A DNA stretch of 64,000 bases. Origin: Salticus scenicus (lineage: Eukaryota > Arthropoda > Arachnida > Araneae > Salticidae). Location of the stretch: positions 208,151,513 through 208,215,512 of the forward strand of contig OZ005653.1 in the NCBI GenBank assembly GCA_963930645.1. The letters run 5' to 3'. The first letter of the stretch is position 1, and each line of letters starts with the position of its first letter. The translations under genes were made by a program, and so were the position numbers. The notes under the pieces are model-generated. The model was not told the DNA's origin and ran no database searches. It saw only the letters and a list, made by a program, of their open reading frames with translations. Below are positions 44,094-55,976 of the stretch, piece by piece.

Positions 44094-46480
44094 TATATAT
44101 GTAATATGTTTTTGCTGTCTGTATTCTGCTACTATTTTGTTTCATGTTAGTCTTACGTATAAAGTTTTGGATTTTTACCTTTTTGGTCTATCTCATCCTT
44201 GATTATAGGGTTTTTTTTTTTTTTTTTAATATGTTATGATTAAACTTGGTTGTTTAAAAGTCACTTAAATTCTTTCTCATTTTAATTTTTGTTCATTTAT
44301 TTTAATACAAATTGTGATAACTTGCAATACTTTTAACTGCATGTGATTATCCTAATTATATTTTAAAAGAATATAAAACAATTAAAAAGGTAAATATGTT
44401 GATATCGATTATATATTGTGTAAAGTTGATATCCTGTTGTATAGATTTTGACACTGGACTATTTATAAAGCACTTATTCATGTTATTTTAATCAGATACA
44501 CGTTTGTTGTGATGGGTACGCAAAAAACTTGTTGCTTTTGTAAATACTTCATTCTGCATAATAGGTTTTCTTGAATATATGATAAATATATACATATCAA
44601 GTAAAGCCTTGTCTTCTAAATTTAATGTAAAAAATTATGCTTCCATACATGTGCAGATATTATCATTTTGTTTATAAACATATAGTAACTTTAAAAAATT
44701 AGGCTAATATGAATGTGATATGTGGGTGTATTGTAACAAAGGTAGTATAATGAATTGTGTATGCATTAAAGTACTTGTGGAGCTTTTTGTAATGTTGTGG
44801 CATTTTACTGAATATATGAAGCTGTTGAAATGTTTTTCATGTTGAAAAAGAGAACTGGATTTTTTGTTTTGTTCGTATTATTAAATAAGTATTTGTTTTC
44901 AGTACATGATTGTCTACTTCACCCCACCCATTATTATTATTTCTTTTTATTTTGTTCTGTGCAGTAGATGCTATTTTAATACCTTGTTTTTAGGAGCATT
45001 CAACCTATCGTTGCTGGTTACCAAATCCCTATATTAAGTATATTTTTCTCTCTTGTTAACTCAAAATTAAAAATAATTTTTAGAAAACAAGAACAAACTT
45101 AATATGGTTGTGAATTTTTTTGGATATAAAATTAGGTAATGAGGGGTTCTGCTGCCAGCAAAATAATCTTTCAGCAAGAATATATGCTAAAACGTTACAT
45201 TTTGAGGTCCCCCCCCCCCCCATCCCCAATAAATTATTAGTTACTTTTCTTCTATGCATTCATATTGTATTTTTTTTTTTTTTTTTTTTTTTTGTTGTTG
45301 TTCTTCTCCTCTTAAATATTAATTTCTCAACTAGCATAACTGAATGAATATGCAAAATAAATAGTAGCACTTAAAGTTAAGATCGGTCTTCTTCCTTTAA
45401 CTTTCTTCAACTTTTCATAAGTTGTGCTAGCTATGTACTTAAAATTAATTTCACTTTATTATTAGTTAACTAGCTATTCCTTCGTGAATTATATGTTACA
45501 TGCGGTCACTGGATTTTATTTAAATTATTTCCCATTTATATGATGTTAAAGAGGTTTATTAATATTGTAAGAGTAACATTTAATTATGAAAATTATTTCT
45601 GAAGTTAGTTTTGTATCAAAGTTGTTGGGATTATAAAATTGGCTTAAAATAAACTTTTTTTTTCCCCCTTTGTTTCTTTTTTCTCCCTCTTTACTAAATT
45701 CCTATTAAAACTGTGGGGTCAGAGAGAAAAAGAGAGCCAGTCGACACCCTGTACTATTTTTTAAATTTATGATTGAACGTAATTGGGTTATTGGGTATCT
45801 TTTGAGAAACACTCTGGTATATTTTGTTAATATTTGATAGTTTAGAAAACATTACATTTTCTAACATAAGTGTATGAAATTCTATTCAAAACAATTGACA
45901 AAATTGTATTCATTTACTAGTTATGTTCAATCATTTATTATATTGCTAATATGTCTGTTGAGCATTTTAAATTTTTATATAAAATATTGTTTAAATAGTA
46001 TGTGTTCTGGAATTAAAATAGCATCTCAAGCTCTCTTTTTATTTCAGTTTCTATTATTTAGCTACTAAAGAATTTTATTATTGTGTAGTTTTTTTTTTTT
46101 TTTTTTTTTTTTTGTGACTCCCTTTATGAAGTTTTCTTTGAATTTAAGAATCAAAGTATGATGAGTAATACAATAAATTGTGCTGAGAAATGTTTATAAG
46201 CTTAGATTTAACTTATATTCTTAAGGAGTTGCATAAAGGCAATAATCATCTTGTAAAAATAAAAATAGATATTTTTTACACTATTGGATAAATTTTCAAT
46301 AGATTTGATAATGTTTGTATTGAAACTGCATTTAATACATGTTACTAAATTTTTTGTATTGGTATTATATTATTCCTTTGTAAATTGAACTTATAAATTT
46401 TGTATTTCATATTAAATTTTCAACCTTTTTAATGTGTGTGTGTATTTATTGAAATTTATGCTTGCCTGTATCTAAACACA
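44094..46480. other. AT-rich intergenic sequence, no gene seen
   Basis: Holds C-run and T-run patches (45209-45220, 45272-45292, 46090-46113). Short ORFs here are in low-complexity DNA and show no protein-like composition. Confidence 0.55.
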
Positions 46481-46731
46481 GGGTGGCTAGCAGTCAGGGA
46501 AAATCAGAAAGTAAGGGAATTTTTAAAAAATCTGGAAAGCCAGGGAATTTTATTTGAAGTCACAAGATTTTGACAAATTTTGTGAAAATAATCTGTATTT
46601 ATCATTAAATTATTAATGCTATTTTATATCACTAAATTTTTCGCTGATGTCAGGAAATTTTCATGGGAAATAAACAGTAAGAGTCAGAAAAGTCAGGAAA
46701 TTTAGAAGAGTTTAATTGTAGCCCCCTGTAA
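46481..46731. mobile_element. Possible small hAT-like MITE
   Basis: CAGGGTGGCTAGCAGTCAGGGAAAA at the left and, inverted at the right, CAGGGGGCTACAATTAAAC. The inside repeats AGTCAGGAAATTT and CAGGGAATTTTATT as in the other CAGGG elements. No clear target duplication. Confidence 0.5.
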
Positions 46732-46829
46732 ATGGCAATTTTGCACCAATTTTTCTTTTAAAAGCATAAAAAAAAAAAAAAAACATGCTGGTGTTTCCTT
46801 ATATAATTAAATACATATAATTGCTTTGG

Positions 46830-46960
46830 GTTTCTTATAGGAGTGGGTACCAAATAAGGGATGTAATGGATAGTGACTTTTGATGGTATCAGATAACCTA
46901 TCTTTTGCTTACCAGATATACATATCCAGTACTTTTGCTTTTCGGTATGTTGTAAGCTTT
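46830..46960. repeat. hAT-like end with GGATAGTGA palindromes
   Basis: GGGATGTAATGGATAGTGACTTTTGATGGTATCAGATA and CCAGATATACATATCCAG resemble the sequence at about 57765-57860 (GGGATGAAACGGATAGTGATTTTGTCGGATATC). Likely ends of one family. Confidence 0.45.
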
Positions 46961-47070
46961 TTTTTTCTATCTTTCTTAGCACCACTTTAGGTTTCATATA
47001 AAATCTAAATATTTTCATTTAATACTTATAAATTGAACTATATTAGGTTTGTTCAAAAAAAAATATATAT

Positions 47071-47630
47071 TCAGGTAACAGTTCTTATGATTTTTAATAT
47101 ATTTTTTTACAGATTTGAAATCTTTAAATTGCATTTTCTAAGTTTGCATTTGTTCAGTTCATGAATTCACGATTTTCAAAATGCTAAAATGTCTACAGAT
47201 ATTTAGGAAAAAACTTTATGTATATAAATATATATTTTATTTATTTATTATTTATGTTTAATAGAACCTACTTAAAAGAATTGGGGATGGTTTTCATAAT
47301 TTATTAATTAGTTTTTGTAAAATAAAAAAGTAATTACATGTCTGTGTAAAAACTTGTCCCCCCCCTAAGAAGAAAGGGGGGGATTTTTTTGTTGTATTTT
47401 TATTTTTACTGTTTTTTCTTTTAAATATATTGCAAAATCCATTCCTAGTTTTTTTTTTTTTTTTAATTAGGTTCTATCAAACGCCCCAAAAAATATTAAG
47501 TATTTTCTTAAATATCTGTAGACATTCTATCATTTTGAAAATCATGAATTAATCTAAAATGCAAACTAAGAAAAAGCAATTTAAAAAATTACAATTTGTT
47601 AAAAATGTATGAAGAAACAGTTATTTCGGA
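47071..47630. mobile_element. Foldback MITE, arms ~170 bp
   Basis: The arms share ATTTTCAAAATG-TA-AATGTCTACAGATATTTA and AGTTTGCATTT in inverted orientation. AATAGAACCTA (about 47262) and TAGGTTCTATC (about 47468) form the inner ends. The loop contains C- and G-runs (47359-47384). Confidence 0.75.
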
Positions 47631-47649
47631 TTTTTTTTTTTTTTTTTTT

Positions 47650-48435
47650 TAAGTAGCAAAACATGTGTTCAATGAATTCAAAGAGGACCTCTTTTTTTGA
47701 AAAAATTTTGGGCGTGGGATGTCTAGGGAGCCATTTGGGAGGGCACCTTTAAAATTTCAAATGGGAAGGTATGTTTTGTGATACATCCCTGGAATCGTCT
47801 CTTTAAAACAATGAATTTGTTGTAGTTTTGTCCTGTGATAATTATTATTAAAGACGATACATGAGTATAAAATCCACGTTTCAAAACTCGAAAAACTTGC
47901 ATATCTTCTTTAGTAGTTGTTGCAAGACAAAACTATTTATATCAAATTCATTGTCTTCGAGAGATGTTTCCAGGGATGTATCACAAAGTCATTCCTTTCT
48001 ATTTGGAATTTTAAAACTGCTCTCCCTAGCATCCCCTATTCCCCTCCCCCTGGGCCCGAAAATTTTTCACCAAAAGGGTTCCCCCTCTAATTTATTGAAC
48101 ATGTGTTTTGCCATTTAAATTCAGTTGCATTTTTGTGATAGATGGGGGCGTGGAACTTTTTCGAATTATGGATTTTATACTCATGAATCTCCTTTAATTA
48201 GCATCACAGGACAAAACTATTTATATCAAATTAATTGCCTTGAAGAAATGTTTCCAGGGAAGTATCGTAAAAGATACTTTTCCATTTAAAATTTTAAAGT
48301 TGCTCTCTTCCCAATATTTTTTCGCCAAAAGCGTTCCTCCTTTAATTCATTGAACATGTGTTTTGCCACTTTTCAAGATTCTGGCGCATTTCCAAGTTAG
48401 GAGGGGGTGTGAGTCTTTGGCAGACTCTGTATATT
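47650..48435. mobile_element. Compound foldback of the GTCTGCCAAAAG family (three arms)
   Basis: Arm 1 (about 47655-47880) and arm 2 (about 47870-48125) are inverted copies sharing AACATGTGTT-AATGAATT, GATACATCCCTGGAA and TGGATTTTATACTCATG. Arm 3 (about 48125-48435) is a further copy ending GGCAGACTCTGTATA, which is the inverse of the intact left end of the element at 50168-50576. It looks like one foldback inserted into or recombined with another. Confidence 0.65.
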
Positions 48436-49044
48436 TTATTGAACAAAACCGATATAGTTTAATTTATAAATATTACATGAAAATTTAAGCTTTTACATGA
48501 AACCTTCATTGGTGCCAAAGTCTCCTTAAAGCAATAAATTACAAACATGTTTCATCAAATGTCATTATTTTAAACATATATTGAAATAAATTGAAATGGA
48601 TTGCTATGGTGCTTGAAATTCACAAAAAACATGGAAACTCAGAGTTTTTGAAAAAAAAAAATCCATTATACAAGAAAATTTCAGGGAATTCAGAAATTTA
48701 TTAGAAAATATTATTATAAAAGTTTTAATTTCGGTATTTAATTTTAAATTGTTAGTTTTATAGTCTGAGGAAAAAATATTTTTAAAACTTTGTGCTTTTT
48801 AATGAAGAAAAAAAAGTCATTTATGATTTTCCTCAAACATATTTCCTTCATTTAAATTAATAAAATTAATACATTCTAGTTATGTTTGATTTGTAGATGT
48901 GTTAGATTCTAATACTGCATTATTGCTTGTCATCTATTTTACTTTTTAAAAATTTGGGAAAAAAATAAGAAAATTTGTTTTCCTGATTTGTATAGCAACC
49001 TTGTTTTTTAAGAATGCACCACAGAGCTGGCGTTTTAAAGTAAT
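48436..49044. other. AT-rich intergenic sequence, no gene seen
   Basis: No coding or structured repeat unit recognised. GAAACTCAGAGTTTTTGAAAA near 48627 and TTCAGGGAATTCAG near 48681 may be fragments of CAGGG-type elements. Confidence 0.5.
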
Positions 49045-49049
49045 TGGTA

Positions 49050-49220
49050 AAAAACTTTGAATAAACACCATAAAATATAAGAACTCTCAACAAGCGCTGC
49101 CGCTTTGTTTGCGGCAGTCATGCCTACTTTTTTCGTCTGACGAAGGGTCGTGTTTTCTTTTGGCCTGAAACAAACAAATGTTGTAAGTTCTTATATTTTA
49201 TGGTGTTTACTCAGAGTTTT
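49050..49220. repeat. Hairpin with 40-bp arms and a hammerhead-like loop
   Basis: AATAAACACCATAAAATATAAGAACT (about 49060-49086) and its inverse (AGTTCTTATATTTTATGGTGTTTA, about 49186-49209) bound a loop of about 100 nt. In the loop, GCGCTGCCGC...GCGGCAG forms a small stem, and CTGACGA (49137-49143) is followed 22 nt later by CTGAAAC, the order of a hammerhead ribozyme core. The arms and loop may be a Penelope-like or retrozyme terminal fragment. Confidence 0.55.
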
Positions 49221-50167
49221 TTATCAGTCAACCTTGTTTTTTAGTTTGTGCCTTTTTTTTTTTTTTTTTTTACATTAAAAGATTAAAATATATACAATGA
49301 AAAGTCCCTTTATAAACTCTATTTCTGAGGTAGCTTTTGTAGCCTTCTTCAGTTATCACTAAAGTTTTTTTCTGTTGACTGCCGGCTTCTGTTTTGACTT
49401 TGTTTGCACACTCACTTGAAGAGCTGTTGCCATCTTTCATTTACTGTAAAGTAATTGTCATTAGTATACATTTATTATCGGTTAGGATTACCATAGCAAA
49501 AGAAATTGCTATAGAACTTCTCACAAATACATACAGTGGGGATAAAAGTGAAGATTTTTATCAAATACTGAAAATTATACTTATGTAGACAGCAAATACT
49601 TAAAACAAAAAATTAACTTAAAGATTCAAACAAACTGATATGACTTGCATCCAAATTCCGCATATAAGTTGTAACATTATTCTTACCCCCATGGTTGCAT
49701 TTGCTCCATTTCACCCTGCTTAAATATATATATATGGGATATCACCTATTAAATTCATCTCATAAATGAGTTCAGTGGGTTAATTAAGTAGTTCTTCTTG
49801 AATCATGATACTGTTTATTCAAAACAGTCAGGCCAGTGAAGCACTGTGAATATTAGGATGGTGGGCACACAGCATCGTTCTTAACACCAATCCAGGAATG
49901 AAATTTGACTTGAGTTTTTTTTTGGCATGAGCTATACACAAAAAAGTACAGATATTCACAATTAGTGTCTTATAAAGTCCTAATTTTGATGCGAACTGAC
50001 AGAAAGCTTAATCTTCTCCTACACTTTTTTCATTGGTTATTAATTTTAAATTATAATTTAAAGCTAATATGAATTATAATTACTGACACAATAATAGCAT
50101 GAATTATAATTACCAACAGTTCATATTAACAATTTTCAGCATAATTAGGATAATAACTTTGACTATA

Positions 50168-50576
50168 TACAGAGTCTGCCAAAAGTCCCAACCCTCCCTC
50201 CTATCTCGGAAATGCGACAGAATAAAAAAAAATGGTGAAGCATGTGTTTAATGAATTCGAGGAGGACCTCTTTTGGTGTAAAAATTTTGGGGGCCCAGAT
50301 GGTGTAGGGGGCCTGCTAGAGAGGGCAACTTTAAAATTCCAAATGGGAAGGTATGTCTAGTGATACATCCTTTGAAATGTCTCATCTCTTATTTGAAATT
50401 TTAAAGTTGTCCATGCTAGCATCCCCCCCCTTCCCCTTCCTCAGGTGCAGTATTTTTTAACCAAAAGTGGTGTCCCTCAAATTCATTCAACATGTGTTTT
50501 GTAATGTTTCAAAACTGACACATTTTTGAGATAAGGGGGGGGGGGGGGGGGGTATGCAACTTTTGGCAGACACATA
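50168..50576. mobile_element. Foldback MITE with TACAGAGTCTGCCAAAAGT ends
   Basis: The inverted ends share GTCTGCCAAAAGT. Arms of about 180 bp share ACATGTGTT-AATGAATT, CCTCTTTTGGT and AACTTTAAAAT. A G-run (50536-50552) marks the right arm. End sequence and AT-rich target suggest a Tc1/mariner-type family. Related arms make up 47650-48435. Confidence 0.75.
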
Positions 50577-51790
50577 TACTGCAGATTTTTAAGGGAAAAG
50601 CTGAATTTTTACATGAAGGAAAAGTGACCAAGCTAAGATTCAAACCAGGCTTAAATATGCCAGTTGAGCTAACCATGTTGAATTCTGACCAGTAATTTAA
50701 GCTCATATGATAGTAGGAATATGTTCTTTAAGCTAAAAAACTCAGGCTGAAATTCTAGCCTAATCAATTTAAGTTCTAGTAAAAATTAATTTAGCATTTC
50801 CATAAAAAATCTTAACTTTCAACATAGTTGAAAATTTTGTACTGCTTTGTTTGTTAGTGTCCTAACCTTTATAAATGTTCTTGAACTTCTAGAAAATTAA
50901 GGTTAATTACAATGTTTTTCCATCTAAAAATATTGTCTGTAAAATTTTATTTCAGAAGCTCAAGGTAATTTGAATTTATTTAAATCTGGGAGCAATTTCA
51001 AATACTGCCTTTCCAAAAATAATCAGACATTTTCGATTTAAGACATTGTCAAATATCTGCAAAAAATTCTTGATGAATTATCCTGAAACTTTAGAGGTGT
51101 AATGAAATATTAGACCTCATATTTCTAACAAGATTTTGTACCGAAGTCAAATAATAAGCCAGCAACAAATTAAAGAAGAAAAAAAATAGAGGGAGGGGGG
51201 TCAACCTCTAAAAAATGCTTGAAATGCATTGTTAGCTGTTTTTTCTTGGCTATATATTAAGGTTTCCTTTAAAAAAATAAAAAAATTTCATAGTTTTTTT
51301 GTTCATAATGTGAGGTTTTCAGTCCAATGCATTGCCACATATAGCAACTTAATACATACACAACATACTGTAATAAGAATTTATAAATATTTGATGAAAT
51401 ATTTTTTCTTTATGTTTAATGTATGCCCAAAAGTTGAGAAAATTTATTTTATATAGTTTATTAGTGAAATGCATAGAGCTACCCTTATATTAAAATATAA
51501 ACTTCTTAATAATAAAAGCCCAAGTTAAGTTACACTAAACAGTACAACGTATTGGAATAAAGAAGTAAAGTTTTATCCATGGTTTACATATATGCATTTC
51601 AACTGAATAACATAATGAAAAAGGATAATTTAATGGAAAAGTTTATATCACAATTGCAACAATGTATTGAGATAAAGAAATTTTTTTTATATATATATGG
51701 TTTGCATAGTTTTGGAAGATTTATTCATTGATTCAAATAATAAACAAACAAAAATTCAACTAAGTCACAAGAAATGAATAATATTAACAC
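50577..51790. other. AT-rich intergenic sequence, no gene seen
   Basis: No clear gene or repeat unit. A small purine-rich patch occurs at 51177-51200. Confidence 0.5.
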
Positions 51791-52036
51791 ATGGTTATAA
51801 AGTTTGAATTAAAGAATTACAATGCCGAATTTCTTGGGAGCATTAAACCAAATCAAGTTGCTTCTGTTGGCCAAAAGAATATATTTGAAAAAAGATTGTC
51901 ACTACATAGTTTGATAAGAGACGTCATTGATATCATTGTAAACAACCAAAAAGCAAGCGATATACTAAATCACCAAAGCAGTTTAGTTAATTTAGGTTCT
52001 AGTAGAAACAAAGTTTTTGTTGTGTCTGCTGAATAA
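51791..52036 (+). CDS. Hypothetical small protein (81 codons)
   Basis: ATG to TAA with a mixed, protein-like composition (FELKNYNAEFLGSIKPNQ; LHSLIRDVIDIIVNNQ; NLGSSRNKVFVVSAE) rather than the low-complexity products of most short frames here. No motif, signal peptide or membrane segment recognised. It ends ten bases before a modular repeat and could be an exon, a transposon fragment or chance. Confidence 0.25.
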   Translation: MVIKFELKNYNAEFLGSIKPNQVASVGQKNIFEKRLSLHSLIRDVIDIIVNNQKASDILNHQSSLVNLGSSRNKVFVVSAE

Positions 52037-52045
52037 TATTAAAAA

Positions 52046-53312
52046 ACTAGTATGTTGTGGCCACCACAAGACTTTATTCTATATTTTCCTATATACATAT
52101 TCAATCAGTAACAATATAAAAAAAAATACGATTTTTTTTGGTTAAAAGTTACAAAAAATTGATAACTTTGTTTCAAATTATCACAGATTTATAGTTCAAG
52201 CATTCGTTTTAAAGGTATTGACGAGATCTTTCGAAAGATACCCATCTTGAAAATTTACCCCCCCAGGTGGGGAAGCAATGCCCCCACATGCACAGAAATT
52301 TTTTCCTAGTTAACTATTACTATATTATCAATAACTCATATTAATTTTACAATCACAAGTTAAAAATAACTCTCATTATGTACATTTATACGAAATTTTG
52401 TCCTATACTGCCATGTTAAAAATTTAGAAAAAATGCGATCACAGCGCCACCTGTTGAGCTATTGATCCCCAAATGTAATCAGCACCAGTTTATGTCGGGG
52501 ACCAACTAAATACCAAGTCTGGTTAAATTTCGTTAAAAAAAAAAAAATTTTTTTTTTTTTCTTTGTTAAAAGTAAAAAAAATCGATAACTTTGTTTTAAA
52601 TTATCACAGATTTATAGTTCAACCATTCGTTTTAAAGGTATTGACGAGATCTTTCGAAAGATACCCATCTTGAAAATTTACCCCCCCCCCCAGGGGGGGA
52701 ACCGGTGCCCCCTCATTCACAAAATTTTTTTCGTAGTTAACTACTACTATTATCAATAATTCATATTTATTTTACAATCACAAGTTTTAAAATAACGCTC
52801 ATTATGTACATTTATACGAAATTTTGTCCTATACTGCCATTTTAAAAGTTTACATAAAATGCAATCACAGCGCCATCTGCTGGGCGATTGATCCCAATAT
52901 CTAATCAGCACCATTCCATGTCAGGGTCCAACTATATACCAAGTTTGGTTCAATTTCATTCATTGGTTCGTGAGATACGGTGAAAAATACGAAATTTTGT
53001 CGTATACTGCCATGTTAAAAATTTACATAAAATGCGATCACAGTGCCACCTGCTGGGCTATTAATCCCCAAATCTAATCAGCACAATGCCCCGCCAGGGT
53101 TCAACTATATACCAAGTTTGGTTGAATTTCATTCATTGGTTCGTGAGATACGGTGAAAACGCAAAACCACAGACAGACAGACATTTTTTAAAAACTATCA
53201 ATTCGTGTTCAGGACATCCCAAAACGTGTAGATCCGTCAGAAAACGGAGGTCGAAAATTTTCGCGAATCCAATACTTTCTCTATATTACATATAGAAGAA
53301 AGTAAAAACTAG
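52046..53312 (+). mobile_element. Modular palindrome-tailed repeat, copy A
   Basis: Begins CTAGTATGTTGTGGCCACCAC (52046). It contains two long units (52100-52545 and 52546-52970) and a partial third with GCGCCACCTGnTGGGCnATT and TACTGCCATGTTAAAAATTTA, then GGTTCGTGAGATACGGTGAAAA, ACAGACAGACA, GGAGGTCGAAAATTTTCG and a terminal palindrome ACTTTCTCTATAT...ATATAGAAGAAAGT (53274-53303). CTAG at 53309-53312 follows. The hairpin-then-CTAG end recalls Helitron 3' ends, but no protein is encoded and class is not settled. Confidence 0.65.
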
Positions 53313-54084
53313 TTCTATTGAAGAAAATTTTTGTTATTCATGCATCAATTTTCTCCTGTTGTGGAAAGGCAATATCTTAGCTTCTATGATGTATTAATGC
53401 ACCAAATTTCATGTGAGATGAATATTAGGAAAAATCTTATTGATCTTATTTAATTTTGCTATTGGCTGACAAGTGGCGTTTCAATTATTAACTTTCTTCA
53501 ATTTACCAGATGACTATATTTCAGCATCTATAAACTAATATTGCACCAAACTGCATATGTGAAATCTTCATTGTGAGAAACTATGTTGATTATTAAAATT
53601 TTGTGCATGTTAACCGGTAGGTGGTGGCAAGGACATACTCAGGATTTTATTTTGGGAGGGGTCCAGAGTTAGGCTTTCATTAAATCACGTAGGGTGCAAG
53701 ACTATGGCATTTTCAGGACCCCTCAACTACTATTATAAATACGTTTTAAACTGAGCATCCTTTTGCCCCTCTCGTAGAAGTCTCCTGTTAACTATAGTTG
53801 AAACCATTACTTATTAAGTAATTACCATTATTTATGCAAAATTTAAGCTCTTCCTAGAATTTGAGTTTAAGCTTAATTTTTTAAATACCAAAATTTAAAA
53901 TTCCAGTTCATAGTGAATTCACACATACTGAATCCACATGAAAAAAAGAAACATTGTTTTAAGTATTTTTCGCATATTTAAAACATAATTCAATTCCTTA
54001 ACACCTGAATAATAACTTCAGCAAATTTTGTGTATTTTTGTCCAGAAATGGCTCTATATGTATCGAAAGATTCTTTACCAGGAA

Positions 54085-54314
54085 AAGGGTTAGTTGTAAT
54101 TATTGGGTTAAGGACGATTGATTACGCCAGTGTCCTAGGCCTATGGGTGGAATTTCCATCATGGGGGGTCTTTCTAAGAGGTCCTAGCCCGTATTTACGT
54201 GAGTTTCAGAGAAAACCACAGAAAACTCCGAATGACTGGGTCAACGAGCGCGACATGGTATTGAACCTGCAGTTCCTGCCTACCAGTTTTGAGCGCAGAA
54301 ACACTCAGCCACTG
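54085..54314 (-). repeat. tRNA-derived SINE
   Basis: Read on the minus strand: CAGTGGCTGAGTGTTTCTGC supplies an A box (TGGCTGAGTGTT), then GGTTCAATACC (54267 to 54257) is a B box, then CGGAGTTTTCTGTGGTTTTC and AAATACGGGCTAGGACC. The last two resemble the conserved body found in many arthropod SINEs (GGTTTTC-GTGGTTTTC; AAATGCCGGGATGGTTCC). The plus-strand frame at 54030-54326 is only its antisense. Confidence 0.65.
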
Positions 54315-54436
54315 GTAAAATTTTGAAAAAGTAACCAAAGAGTTGCTCATGTATCAGAAATATCTATAAGAATTTTCCCTATAGATTTTACAAATGTCTA
54401 CAATGTGGGTGGCCATTGCTCCTTCCCCCTCAAGAA

Positions 54437-55757
54437 ACTAGTTGGCATAGGTGGACTCTGCTCAGTTCCTCATCATATTTATGTTCTCATAAACTTCTAG
54501 TGGGAGACATATTATAATCATGTTAAAAGAAATGAATTTGACCAAAGGTTGATACAGTGACAGAATGAAATCCCCGCCTAATAGGCTATCCACCGTTCAC
54601 TTCGATATATTTATCTTATTCTAATCTATTAATTTATTTTATCAGGGCCAATTCTGTTGTTTAGTTTTCATGCTACTATTTCCAATGCAATAATCCTCAA
54701 AATTCATATTTATATGGAAAATTTACAATTTCGCTATGTTGATAAAATCGTAAATTACGAATAATTTAACGAAATTTTCCTATTAGAATATTTGTATTCA
54801 ATCATGTTCAAACAAATAGCATAAATGTAATTTTGAAGTTGTCTAATATATTTATGATCCTCAAAATGGAAGTTTATGCTCAATTTTGCCTTATTCTGCC
54901 ATTTTAAGTAAATCGTAAATTCCAAATAACTTAACAAATTTTTTTAATTGGAAAAATCATAATCTATGATATTCATGCCAGTATCCAAAATAATATTTAA
55001 AAAGGGGTTCGACATCTTTACGATGAAAATATCTCTCAAGATTGACGTTTATGTGAAATTTTGCTCTATTTTGCCATGTTAAGAAATTCGTAATTTTCCA
55101 ATAACTTACGAAATTTTTATATTGGAAAATTCATAGTCATTAATATTCATGCCAGTGTCTTAAATAATATTTCAAAAGTAGTCTGACATCTTTACGATGA
55201 AAATATCTCTCAAAATTAACGTTTATGTGAAATTTTGCCGTATACTGCCATGTTAAGAAATTCGTAAATTTCCAATAACTTGCGAAATTTTCAAAGTAGC
55301 ATATTTATAGTTACTGATGTTCATTTCGGCATCAAAACTGATATTTTAAAACTGGTCCAACATTTTTACAGTAAAAAGTTTTCATTTAATGCATGTTTAA
55401 GTGAAATTTTGTCCTATTCTCCCATGTTAAGAAAATCGTAAATTTCTCATAACTTACGAAGTTTTTTAATTCGAATGTTGCAAATGAATAGGGGTCTTGC
55501 CAGTATCGAAAATAATATTTTAAAACTGACCTGACCTCTCTGCGATCATTTGTTCGTGAGATATCGTGTTAACAGACTAACAAACTAACGGACTGACACA
55601 CTAACAGACACCCTACAGACAGACACCATACAAATTTTGTCATTTTCGGATTCCTCACACCTGAAAACGTATAAAAAAAGTCAAAAAACCGAGGTCGAAA
55701 TTTTTCACGATTACCTAAGTTCCCCATATCTATAGTATAATGGGGAACTAAAACTAA
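54437..55757 (+). mobile_element. Modular palindrome-tailed repeat, copy D (tail-to-tail with copy E)
   Basis: Starts ACTAGTTGGCATAGGTGG (54437). Five tandem units of about 173-175 bp, marked by AAATTCGTAAATTTCCAATAAC at about 54735, 54910, 55085, 55258 and 55433. Then TTTGTTCGTGAGATATCGTG, ACAGACAGACACC, CCGAGGTCGAAATTTTTCACG and the palindrome AGTTCCCCATA...TATAATGGGGAACT (55718-55749), followed by CTAA. Same module order as copy A with different sequence. Nested in the hAT-like element 53628-55922. Confidence 0.75.
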
Positions 55758-55976
55758 TCTGATCAAATGATAAGTGTAAAGAACATAGTTTCTTTTTAAA
55801 GTTATACATGATACAAAACAATTTATAACTTCAGAAGGGCATATTTATTAAATTAACTTTTATTACATTTTATTCCGGGAGGGGTCCTGACCCCATGGAC
55901 CCCCTCCCTGGGTACGTCCTTGGGTGGTGGCGTTATATGCAGTGATATGTAAGAAAATTTTGTGAATGTTTTCAGA

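Larger units (their letters stand above)
53628..55922. mobile_element. hAT-like element with perfect 8-bp duplication, interrupted
   Basis: The left end CAAGGACATACTCAGGA and inverted right end CAAGGACGTACCCAGGGAG match hAT terminal repeats. GGTGGTGG is identical on both sides (53620-53627 and 55923-55930). A GGGAGGGGTCC phrase lies near each end. It is split by the modular repeat at 54437-55757 and also contains a minus-strand SINE at 54085-54314. No transposase seen. Confidence 0.8.

Noticed and set aside
54030..54326. 98-codon plus-strand ORF
   Set aside because: Antisense of a tRNA-type SINE; explained by the repeat.
54735..55600. Regular repeats resembling an array
   Set aside because: Units of about 174 bp are adjacent and diverged, with no short identical repeats separated by unique spacers; this is a tandem repeat in a transposon, not CRISPR.
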